Shown here piece by piece: positions 10,601-22,600 of a stretch of DNA of 64,000 nucleotides; within the stretch, counting starts at the first letter, position 1, and the number at the start of each line of letters is the position of its first letter. A model generated the notes under the pieces. That model worked only from the letters and a program-made list of their open reading frames with translations. It searched no databases and was not told the DNA's origin. Both the position numbers and the translations under genes were made by a program. The stretch spans positions 140,786,372 to 140,850,371 of the forward strand of contig NC_045437.1 of assembly GCF_002776525.5 (NCBI RefSeq), written 5' to 3'. Source of the stretch: Piliocolobus tephrosceles (lineage: Eukaryota; Chordata; Mammalia; Primates; Cercopithecidae).

Positions 10601-13600
10601 GCTGCAGCCTGGCAGGCTGGTGGACCTCCCCTTTCACCTCCAGCCGCAGTGGGCGCAGGCTTGGTCTGGGCCCAGTACTCTTGGGTGAAGCTGCGATCCT
10701 CACCTCCTCCACCGAGGATGGGTGACCAGGGGAGGCCTGTCTGTCCTTCGGGGGCCTGGGCTTTGACCGAGGTGTGAGGGAGGCATAGACAGGCGTGGCC
10801 AGACGGTAGGGTTTGCTGACATCACAGAGCACGTCTTGAGCCAGAAGTTCCCTCAAAATGGAGAACTCAGCCCAGGAGGCTTTGGAGGGGTGCCGGGACC
10901 AGGGCCGGGATCTGACCTGCTGGGAGGGGTTGCTGCAGGCCTTGGGGAGTGGCTCAGGGGCCTGTGGGGGCAGCTTCCTCTGGGGGAGGCAGTAGGTGTG
11001 CATGTAGCGAATGAGTTGCACCATCGCCTGCATGTCTTCCTGGGAAACCGGGGCACCGGGGTCTGCCCTGCCCAGAGCTAGGGAGTCCCGGGGAGAGGCT
11101 GGAGCTGGCTGGGGGCTCGGGCAGTCCTCACCCGGCTCCTCGTCCTCCTTGGCAGGGAGCCGGGGGCTCTGGAGGCGTGGTGACTGCAGACCCCTATCCT
11201 GTAGGCAGGACTGTGCTGAGGTGAGGTGCTTATGTAGTTCTGTACAACTCCGGCTCTGAGACTGCGTCATGGGAGCCTTCTTGTCTTGGGTGCTGTCCAC
11301 CTAGAGAGGGAGAGAGGCCAGAGTGAGGAAGGAGGCCCAAACACTCCTCCAGTGTATCTCATCCACATGGCCACTGGCCAGCCCATTGTGTCTCACCTGG
11401 ATCATAGGAACAGCCAGGTTTCCTTCATTCCGTCCCCAGCCTCTCACACAGACTCGGGCACCTGGCCGTGCTCAGTGGATGAGGAATGAAGGAATGACCA
11501 GCCTCCTAACAGCTCCCCCAGCCATGGAATTTCGCCCCTGCAGATCCTTCCAGATTCACTGACAAAGCCCCACTCTGACCATTCCACCCCCTGCTCCGTA
11601 CCCTTCAGCCAAGAGCCGGGCAGTAGTTTCATGGTAGCCTGGGGCTGGGTATAGGAAGCACTCGCTGCAAATTAGCACCGGGGGATTCATCGATCTCAGC
11701 TCACTGCAACCTCTGCTTCCCAGGTTCAAGCCATTCTCCTGCCTCAGCCTCCCAAGTAGCTGGGATTACAGGCATGAACCACCACACCCGGGTAATTTTT
11801 TGTATTTTTTAGTAGAGACAAGGTTTCACCATGTTGGCCAGGCTGGTCTCAAACTCCTGAGCTCAAGTGATCCGCCCGCCTCAGCCTCCCAAAGTGCTGG
11901 GATTACAGGTGTGAGCCACCGCGACCAGCCTGAATGATGGATATGTTCTAAAACTGGATAATGGTCATAACTGCATGGGTGTACGTTTACTAAAAGTCAT
12001 AGAATTGTACTTTTACAATAGGTGGCTTTTATGTATGTAAATTACACCTCAATAAAGTTTAAAAAAACAAAAAATTCGGTAGCTCCTAGTGCCCACAGGA
12101 TAAAGGGGAGGCTCCGTGGCTGGATGTCTGAGGTCCTCTGCACTCGCACCAGCCAACCTCTCTCCAGTCTTAATTCCCCCCAGTGTGACTCATCGTTGTG
12201 CTGGGACTTTCTAGCAATGGCTGTCAGATGCATCTCACCTCTCTGGGGAAGTTCCTAGGCTCCCAGAGAGCAAAGAGCTGGCTCACAATGGGGTGTGGCT
12301 CCTGCTCCTTCAACAGAATGAGGCATGGGAGGGTAGACCTTTGTTTCAGGAGGGCCAACCAGGACAAGTAGGGAGGGAGCAAAGGGACTCATTCCCCAGA
12401 GAAGCCCCAGCAAGGGAGAGGCTCCTACACTGAGCTGCTGTCTGAGAGGGACCTGATTCTGCCTCTGAGGATGAAGAACTGTATGCAACAGTTCCCAGAA
12501 GGAGGGTCCAGGACCAGGAAGAGGAGGGGTTGTGTGTAGCCTCTGAGGACAGGACCGCTTGAAAGCCACCTGTTACACCTCTCCTTGTTAGGCTTGGAAG
12601 ATGGGGCTCGAGGAGGAAAAGGGATGTTCTTTGACCCTGGATATCTATGACAGAACTTTAAACTCGCCAATGGCTCCCTGAGGGGGAAAAAAATCCAAAC
12701 TATTTACTGTGGCCTCCACAACCAGTGCAATCTTGTGTTTTGGTCTGTCACTTAGTCCTCTGAAGGCTGGCCACACTTTCCTCATCCTTTCTCTAACCTG
12801 CGTTAACATCTACCAGTGTCTGGAACGCTGAAGTGTGAGAACGTCCAGGGCTCCTTCTAGAACCCTAAACTAGGCTGGATCTCCAGAAGCAGTGCCCAGG
12901 ACACCAGCTACAAGGGCTGTGGGAGGAGTGGGAAGAGATACTGGAAGTTGATTGAACTCACTATCCTCCACCACAGCTGAAGGCTGCAGCCCCAACAGAC
13001 ACCTGGGGCAGATTTGGGGGCATGTGAAGAAATACCTTGACACAAGGCCGTTGACTTTTAGATCTGAGGCCTGCCTGGCGCCAGGCGCTCCCTTCCTTCT
13101 GAGTGTCAGAGCTTGACGTTGGGTAGGATGTGGCCAGGAGGAGCTTCTGCAGCTGAGGGAAAAGCAGAGAGGACAGGAGCTGGGGCTGAGCCAGAGGACA
13201 TGGACTGCATGGCCAGCCCCTCAGGACTGACCTTGGGCATCACAGGACCACAGGGAGAACACAGGGTGGGCATTCCATGACCTGAGATGATGATCCCAAG
13301 ATACTAGGTGCAGATGGCAGATTGTCTAACAATCCCGAACACACATAAGTATCCTAATAACATACAATTCCTCTTCAGAGTTAATAACCCCAGGGAAGAG
13401 CTATGACTCTGAAAAACTCAAGCAGGTCTTGGGTAATGTCTGTCTATTCTACTGTTAAAATATTATGATACAGTTTTATTGGGACATTCTAAGTGCACAC
13501 ACGCACGCACACAATCTGGAAGGTTAGGTACCAAAATGATTCTCTGGTGTGGGATTCTAGCTGATTTCCCTTTTGTTATTTTTGTTTATTCGTATACCTA

Positions 13601-16600
13601 TAAAAATTAATTTCTTAAATTAAGTAAGGTAATACTTGTAAATGGCAAAAAAAAAAAAAAAAAGACACATCACAAATATTAAAGGGCAGACAATTAAAAG
13701 CAAGTCTCTCACTTGCCCAAAGTCCCTTTCTCCCTCCTAGAGGCAACTCCACTAACTACTTTCCCGTGAACCTATCATGAGGCGGGCTTTCATTATACAA
13801 GAATATATATGTAGTCATTACCTCCAACCCACCCTGTTGTTTTGTTTGTTTTTTTTTTTTTGAGATGCAGTCTCTGTCACCCAGGCTGGAGTGCAGTGGC
13901 AGGATCTCGGCTCACTGCAACCTTCACCTCCCGGGTTCAAGCGATTCTCCTGCCTCAGCCTCCCAAGTAGCTGGGATTACAGGTGGCTGCCACCACACCT
14001 AGCTAAGTTTTGTATTTTCAGTAGAGATGGGGTTTTACCATGTTGGCCAGGCTGGTCTCAAACTAGTGACTTTAAGCGATCGCCTCGGCCCCTCAAAGTG
14101 CTGGGATTACAGGAGTGAGCCATTGTGCCTGGCCCTACCCTGTTGTTTTTATACAAGTGGAAGACTACACTTAAGCTTGTTTGGCTTTTTTTTTTTCTAT
14201 AAAAATTGTAAAAGCTCTTGTGCTTCTGCACCCTGAGGGCAGGTACACAGTGTACCTGAGCTGAGAGAGCAGAAAGTTGAATACATTTGGATTTTCCACC
14301 GGAGATCCTAGCCAAGCTTGAGAACAAACTGAGAAAGATCAGAGATTTTAGTACAGCACGGAGAGTTTCCCTAAGGGACATGCCACCCCAAGTCACTCCA
14401 ACAAGGAATGCCAAAGGCCCAGGAGCCAGAGAAAAGGCCACTCCATACTCTTGAGGAGCCACAGGATCCTGGCCACCCCACCTACACCCCAAACCAGCAC
14501 CCACACGTTTGTGACTTTTTCGATGGGAAAGGATCCTAGGACTGGGGGAAACAGACCTCATTCTAGCCTGGCTCAGGCCCGGTGCACTGTGAGAGCCTTG
14601 ATTCCTCCATTGGTATAATGAGCAGGGGCAGGGAGACTACATGGCTGGATTAAAACCTCTTCTTTTGACTCTAAGAATATGACAGAAGTTGCTGACCTCA
14701 GAAAATCACACAGACACACAGAGGTCCACGGGTCCTTACAAGTCTGTTGGTGGACTCTCTGGGATCCATGGCCCAACCTAAGGTCCACATGACTTCTCAG
14801 GGCCTTTTTGTTTTGTTTGCTTTTTGTCTTTTAAAGAGATGGCGTCTTGCTCTGTCACCCAGGCTCGAATGCAGTATCATGATCCTAGCTCACTGTGGCC
14901 TCACACTCCTGGGTTTAGGCAATCCTCCTACCGCAGCCTCCAGAGTAGCTGGGACTACAGGCACGTGCCACCATACCGGGTTAATTAAATTAAAAAAAAA
15001 AAAAATCATAGAGATGGATCTTCCTATGTTGCCAAGGCTGGTCTCAAACTCCTAGCTTCAAGGGATCCTCCCACTCAGCCTCCCAAAGTGTTGGGATTAC
15101 AGGTATGAGCCACTGTGCCCGACCCCTCAGGGCCTTTCCAGGTCTCTGTTGGTATGCAGGGAGTCTAGACAGCAAGTCTGTTTCCTGTGTGCCTTGCACG
15201 ATGGCTGAAACAGAGGCACTCAATAAGCATATAGGGAATGAAGGTAATCTAAGGCATGGGAGGGAAACAACCTTTGACCAGCAGGGGTCGCGCTTTGCCT
15301 CTTTAAGGTTTGGTCCCTCTCCAAAGGCCCCATGCAGAAACGGCACCAGAATGCTTGTTAACACTCGTGGTTGCACCAGAAGTATTAGTTCACATTTACT
15401 GAGCAATTCTATGTGCCAGGCACTGTTCTAAGTGCTTTATGTGTATTATCTGCTGTAATCCTCCCAATAGCCTTTGACATAGGCACTATGATTAACCCCA
15501 CTTTATAGATCAGGCAGCTGAGGCTTAGAGAGGTTCAGGATGTGTGCCTAAGGAACATACAAGTACTAAATGGCAGGGCTGGGATTCAAACCTAGGCGCT
15601 TCGATTCCAGTCTGAAAGGAAGCAGAACCCCCTCTCGGCAGGAGCCATAATGTGGGACTGAACATATTCCGTGCCTGGCATGGTGGGCACTTCACACGGC
15701 TTTGGGGAACTTGAAGGCAGTGGGAAGGAATGGAAAGGGTCCTAGACTAGGAGTGAATGCCTGAGTTCTAGTCTTTGCCGGCACACTGACTTGGTGTGTG
15801 ACCAGTGGAGATGCCTTCCCCACTCTGGACCACAGTTTTCCCAGAATTGGGCTTGAGGGTCACCAAGGGCCTTTCTTTTTTTTTTTTTTTTTTGGGACGG
15901 AGTCTCGCTCTGTCGCCGGGGCTGGAGTGCAGTGGCCGGATCTCAGCAAACTGCAAGCTCCGCCTCCCGGGTTCACGCCATTCTCCTGCCTCAGCCTTCC
16001 GAGTAGCTGGGACTACAGGCGCCCGCCACCTCGCCCGGCTAGTTTTTTGTATTTTTTAGTAGAGACGGGGTTTCACCGTGTTAGCCAGGATGGTCTCGAT
16101 CTCCTGACCTCGTGATCTGCCCGTCTTGGCCTCCCAAAGTGCTGGGATTACAGGCTTGAGCCACCGCGCCCAGCCACCAAGGGCCTTTCTAGCTCAAACT
16201 CTCCATAACCTAAGAACCCTCCCGGCTCAAACAGGCTCTGATTTTCTAGCTGAGCCCTGCCATCCTCCAAGAGCTACAGCACCAAGGGAGGGGACCAAGA
16301 CAGGCTGAGCAAAGCTGGACTTCACACTCCAGGACAGCTCAGCTTCGGGTGCTCTCAGCCTGGATTAAGAGCAACTGCTTCCAGTAACTTCTGAGTTCCA
16401 GACTCCTTTGAAAATCTGATAAAATCTGATCTTCTCCCTAGAAAGCTGCTATTCCATGTGCACCTTTCCACATTCCATACACATAGTCACACAGCATTTA
16501 ACTTCTGCTAGTGGAAGTGTAAACCAGTCCAACCTCTCTGGAGGGCAATCTGGAAGTATCTGCTTAAACTGGAAAATCACAGATCCATAGACCCAGGAAT

Positions 16601-19600
16601 TTCATTTCTAAGAATCTGTCCACTTACATGTCACAACGGCCTGTGTAGGAACAGTCACTGCACCACTGCTTGTAATGAGGAAGGAGCTGAAACAACACAA
16701 ACGCCCAACAGGGGAACCAGCCCATTCCTACCAAGGAACATAACACAGCCAACACAAAGAATGAAACAGAGCTCTACATGCTCATCTGGAAGAGCTTCCA
16801 AGACACACAGTTAACCGTGAAAGCAAGGTGCAGAGCCCTGTCTAACGTAGACTCCCTTTTGTAGTAAAATCTTTTAAAAGGTAGAAGAGGAAAGTCACAT
16901 AACAGATCAGTAACCATGGTTACCTCTGGGACAGGAACAAGCAACAGAGAGAGGCCTAAGGAGTTTTTGCTTTTAACTGTCCACTTTTACTATCTGGATT
17001 TTTACCATGTGTGTGCAATCTTCAGGAAAATGTTTTGCATGCAATTTCAAGGATTTAACACATAACTAGGTCAATCCCCAAAGTACCAATGCGGGTGAAG
17101 CCTCTGTCGTCAGTTCCTCTGTCTAGGTGGGAAAGGTTAAGCCCAGGGGGGCCTCACACCTTCAGCCCAGGCTCTCTGCGGTGATCAATATTGCCAGTGA
17201 TGCATGGAGTCCCCTGCAGGGCTGGAGTGGATTGCTCTGCAACCCGTGCCCTGAACCAGAAACCTAATGCCAGGCTGCAACCATCACTTCTGCTATAAGT
17301 AGGTTCTCACCAGTGAGAGCTCGTCCACCTCAGGGGCTGGGGCCGAGGGCTTCTCCGGGACAGGGCTAGGGGGCGCAGATGAGGGGGCAGGCGAAGCTGA
17401 GGTGCATGATAGAGCGTCTCCACCATCCAGGGCTGGGAAGGCAGCCAGACCCACGTCATCTTCAGGGATGTCATCCAGGGTCTTGGTGAGCTCTGCCAGG
17501 AGGGCCTCATTCTCACTGTCAATCTGGAGTGAGGAGGACGGGAGGACCAGAAAGGCAGATGGGGAGATGGTTAGTCACCACCTTAGACTCAGTCTCCACG
17601 GTGGACACCAGCTCTGCCCAGCCGGTTGGCCCACCATCACCCTCCTGCCATACCTTCCCCTCAGCCGACCCCCACTCCCAGCAGAGCTGCTCAGTATTCC
17701 TGGCAGAGCAGATGCCCAATAAATGTGTTATTGACTCCAAGAATCCCAGAATTTCATGAACAGACAGCAGGTGATAATGGAAAGGGCCCTGCCTGGGAGT
17801 CCCACTTTTGGCTCTGCTGTTCATCAGTATGTGACCTGGGCACAGGGCTGTCCACCTGAGCGACGCCTGCCTCCCCTACCAAGGACAGAGGCTGGCCTGC
17901 CACACTGGTAGCAGCAACCTGTTGCAGCCCCTCAGACCCTGGGGTCCAGGCAGTGTGAAGGCCAGAAGCTCCAGGGTTCAACTATGACAATAATAACCAC
18001 AGCAGTGACGAGGCAGCTATCATTTCTCTGCGGGTTCCCAGAGCTTACTCTCCTCATTCACTCCTGAGGAAGCAGCAAATATGGTGATTAGACACTCAGG
18101 CTCTGGAGCTGGGGCTGGACCCCAGGTCCCATACTTAGCAACTCTGGGCCCTTAGGCAAGTTAGTTTTCTCATCTATCAAGTGGGATAACACACAGCACA
18201 CATTTCCTAAGGTTACTGCTGAGGACTAGATGAGTAAACTTAGGTAAGATGCTTAGAAAATGGTGCCTGGCACAAAATAAGCACTTGCTACTGGGATGAC
18301 TCTAACTACTACCACTACCACTGCTAGTGCTGCTACTGTTACACCATTTCCGCCAGGACGATGATGATGACGATGGTGGTGGTGGTGGTGGTAGTAACTG
18401 CCCCCTGCACTCTTTGCTCCCTTCCTTCCCTTTCCCGGTGGCTACGCGGTGCCTGGCTTCATGCTGGACGATGGTGACAAACAGCACGCAGAGACGGACA
18501 TGCCCGGCTCCCATGGAGCTTATCCTGCAGTAGAGGATGGGGTGAAACTAACAAACAAGATCATTCCAGAGCATGAGAAAGGCTAGGAAGAAAAGAAAAG
18601 GAAGCCATGATGGAGAAAAAGAATGTGGCGAGGACTTACAGGCTCTTCAGGGTGGTCCCAGATGCCTTCTCTGAGCAGCTGATACTTAAAAGTAGGCTTG
18701 AAAGACACGAGCCAGGTAAAGTGTTAAGGAGGGGAGACCCAGGAAAAGGGAAACCCCAATCAAAGGCCAGGGGCACAGCACTTGGCTGAAGAGAGTAGAA
18801 AGGCTCTGTCAGGCTCAGGGAGGCCTCACAGCAACCTCGCCCGGGGCGCACAATTCTGATCTCCTTTTTGCAGCTGAAGACACAGAAGCGCCTGGAGGCT
18901 CAGCAACTTGTCAGGGCTCACGTAGCAAATAACAGCCAGAGCCAGGACTTAGACAGCAAGAGTGCCCCACGCACAGATGAACCATAAGGAGGGTCAGCGT
19001 GCACACCCCCAGCCCATAGACCCCCATGCCCAGAGGCCTGGTGCCGAGAGCATGTGGTTTCTAGGTGAGGCACCGAGTGCCTCATTTAGTAAGGCCTGGT
19101 CCCTGGGCTGTTCTGGCAGCAGGCACATTCTGTCACATGATGCCTCCTCCGGCACTCTTTCCCATCCCAGGTCAGGCTGTTTATCCTTTCTGCAGGAAGT
19201 TCATCTGAAATACACATCTCGTGACGGCCTTTTGGCTGCACTAAATCGGTTCCAGGCCTTACAGCTGGAGCAGCAGCTGAGAAGTTCGAAGGGGGAACAC
19301 GGGGAGAGAACAAACACGTTTGTAATTTTTAGAACAGAGCTAAGAATAAAAGAAAGGTCAAAAGAAGATTTTGGTTGGGTCTGGCCCAAGCCCTGGGGAC
19401 AGAGGCCCGAGGGTAGATCAGGGCCCTAGGACTCTGGCTTTAGAATGCAGGGGGGCTCACTGGCTGCTCCCCACCCTACCCACAAGTCTCCTTCAACCCT
19501 CAGGCCAGACTCCCAACGCTGTACAGCTCAGAACCATCTGTCCAGCTTGATGGGGAGTTAAGATCCTAGAACCTGGAGCTCAGTGACCATTCTTGGGGTT

Positions 19601-22600
19601 CTGCCATCAAAAGGGTGATCTTAGGCAAGTCGTTTCCCTCCTCTATGCCTTGCTCCTTTCCCTGTGAAATGGGAAGACAGGATCCCTGGCCAGCCTTCCT
19701 CCCTGGGCTCCCAGAAGGCCAAGTCTGGAAGCAGTAATGAGAGTGCTTTATAGAGTGCTTAGGTCCCTAAGCTCAATGCCTGGGACATGGGAGGCGCCAC
19801 GGCAGATTTACTGAATGAAAGAATGAATGAACCAAACAATGAACAATGGCGGGAGGCTAAGTTCAGTGTCTCAAAGACCAGATTCTAGAGGGAAGTCATT
19901 CAGAGATGACATCATCAGCACTGCATGAACTGAGAATTCTCCCTCTTTCCCAGGGACAGTACCAAGGGCCAGAGATACTGTGAATTATCACAAATGTCAG
20001 AGCTGGAAGGGCTCTCAGGAACCACATAGTGAAGAGAGATTTCAAATGCATGGCACACATGCTACTGCTGCCCTGTATTGCTAATGACCCCTTCCTTCCA
20101 TGCCAGCATTTTTCCTGATGCAGGGCTTCAGGTGACAACTGCCAATCAATCACAGTTGGCACTCATAAGGAAACCTATCTGCCATTATTTTTTTGGGGGG
20201 GTGTGGTGGCAGAGGAGGAAGAAAGTCCCAGGAAAGAGATCTTTCAAGGTCACACAGTGAGTCAGGGGTAGGACTTAGGACTAGAACCCAGGACTCAGAG
20301 AGCCAACACTGACTTACTGAGTGCCGGTCATGGTGCTGAAATGAGTCCAAAATGGCAAAGACCTCAAGAAGTACCCATCAAGTTGGGTAAAAGCAAAACT
20401 CCTCCCCTTCTCCCCACCTCTCCCCACCCCACTCCACTGAAACAGCCAGGTGGGGCTGGAGGCCCTGAGCCCGACTAGGAGGAGCAGCCAACCCTGCCCA
20501 CGCTGGTCACTGCTTTCTCCAGCCATCCATCCCAGGGAGCTGCGCCACCCCTCTCCTCTTCCCCAGGCCCATTAGCTCGGCTCTCCCTGCTCAGCATAGA
20601 AACAGAGTGCAAATTAATGGAGAGTTAATCAGCTGAGGAAGGGATATTAATAGACTCAGCCCCACCCCCAGTCTTTCTGAGCTGATCTCAAGCAGGAGGA
20701 AAAGGAGCCTTCAAGAAATCTGAGGGAAAAGGCTTCATTTTGAGGACCTAGAGTGGCTTGAAGAAACGTCACGGAACAGAATGTAGGCTACCAGGGCAGA
20801 AAGAACACTCAGAGATCGCTACTATCTAAGGGGCTTAAACTGAGGTTCAAGAAACCCAGGAAATTGGCCACCTCCCTGCCATTCTTCTGGGATTAGGTCC
20901 AGACCCAGTGACTCTCTTCCTGTAGCCTCAACAGATTGATTTGTCCGTGTTCCTTCCTCATTTCTCACATGGGGAAACTGAAGCCCAAACAAAGGGAGCT
21001 ACTCATCCAAGGACACACAGCAAATTGTTGCACAACAACCAAACACCTGCCTTACTCTAGAAATATTTACTAAGGGCCTGTCATGTCCCATCCCTAAGGA
21101 CTCTGGGACATGCAGAGAAATGGAAGCAACGTTCCCGTCCCGGAGGAGGTGTCAACCCTTGCAACTGTAGCTTGTTCTCCACTCTCCCAGTTTGTTTCCA
21201 TAACAATGGTGCCATTTCATTGTTAACAGAGCTTGGCACGGGCAGCAAGGCTCCATGATTCTCATTGTTCCCATAAAGAAACTGTCCAAGTTAGTGCCAG
21301 AAAGGGGACTAGAACCTATGGCCCCTAGATCCCAGCTCAAGGTTTTTGGAATGGGTCAGTTTAATCAGTTCCCTTCATTCAACACCTATGAATTGAGTCC
21401 TTACAATGTGCAAGGGCCCCAGAGATGAATAAAGTGTTTGTCCCCAAGGATCTTGCAGTCTGAAGGACACACATGCGTGCAAGAGATGGGAGCCCATGAG
21501 CGGGACTAAGTGACCAACTGCCTTAGGAGGAGGCATCATGAGAGCTGGGTGTCGAAGGATTCATTCAGTGGATGACTGTTAAGCCCTGACAAAGTGCCCG
21601 GCATTGTGCAGAGCCCTGGGAATACAACAAAGAACAATGCAGACAGAGCCCACATTCAGAGTTTCCGATGGGCAGGGAGGGTGGGGACACATTCAGAGGG
21701 TGGGGACAGGCCCCAGTCACATGCACAGAGGGTGCACCGGTGAGCAATGGATAGAGCTAGCCTAATCTCAGGAATGCTGGTGGAGTGTGCAGCCCACGAA
21801 ACGGAGAGGGGCTGGGAAGGCAGAGCTCGGCCAGCTGTGAGGACTGTCTTCCCTGCAGGGCTGGGGCCGCATCAAGCTTACTTGAGCCTGAAAGCACTAA
21901 TAGGACCTCATCAGAGGCTTGCCAGTGGGTCTGGCCGTTCTCTGAGTAGGTGGGGGGCCTATATAGTCTTGGTGGGGATGGTCTTCAGGGAGCATCCAAA
22001 CCCCTTTCACTCATGAGTTCTCTGCAACCTAAAAGCATTTTCTGGAGTTGGCCCCCTAAGAGGAAAGGTGCAATATAGCAAAGGAATTGTCCCCATTGTT
22101 CAAGCAAGAAAGTGGAGGTCTCTGGTTGGAGCCAGAACTGCAGTTTGGTTCTGGTAATTCCTCACTGGATTGGCAAAGGGGTTCAGTATAGTGGTGAGGG
22201 GTGTGGGTTCCTAGATTACAATCTTTGCCTGGATCCTTACTAGCTGTTTGACCTTGAGCGAGTTACTCAACCTTCCTGAGCTTCCCTTTCCTTGTCTGTA
22301 AAACCAATTATTAGGAGTACACAGCTGATAGCTCCCCTTCCTCAGAGAGGCCTTTCCCGACCACTCAGTCCACAGTCCCTTCTCTATTTCCTTTTCGCCC
22401 TTATCACAAGTGACTACTGTTTGTTCACATGTTTACAGACTGTAACGTCCTCTGATGAACACAGTGCCTGACACGTAGGGGGCTCGGTAAACATTTCTAG
22501 AAGGATGATCAAATCCATCAGGAGGACGCGTGGAGAGGACGCTTGCAGCACACCACCTTGGTGTCCAGCACACGCGATGCTATTGTTGTTATTATTATTA

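Larger units (their letters stand above)
11301..13035 (-). other. PPARGC1B: PPARGC1B intron 4
   Basis: Contains a minus-strand Alu (11688-11931) abutting an old L1 3' end (11932-12075). The remaining roughly 950 bases to exon 4 are unique sequence without a recognised feature. Confidence 0.8.
13153..17310 (-). other. PPARGC1B: PPARGC1B intron 3
   Basis: About 4.2 kb. It holds three minus-strand Alu copies (13844-14136, 14808-15125, 15877-16174), a MIR (15400-15605) and an old L1 remnant (16500-17040). The stretch before exon 3 is unique. Confidence 0.8.

Noticed and set aside
10115..10777. 220-codon plus-strand frame and neighbouring long frames
   Set aside because: They are antisense to exon 5 of PPARGC1B and stay open because the GAG/GAA repeat has few stops on the opposite strand.
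18962..19429. 155-codon plus-strand frame in intron 2
   Set aside because: No recognisable family or domain, antisense to the gene, and of a length expected by chance in GC-rich intron.
20240..20265. tcaaggtca as an ERR element
   Set aside because: It is followed by cacagtgag and lies in MIR-like wording where this motif is part of the repeat consensus.
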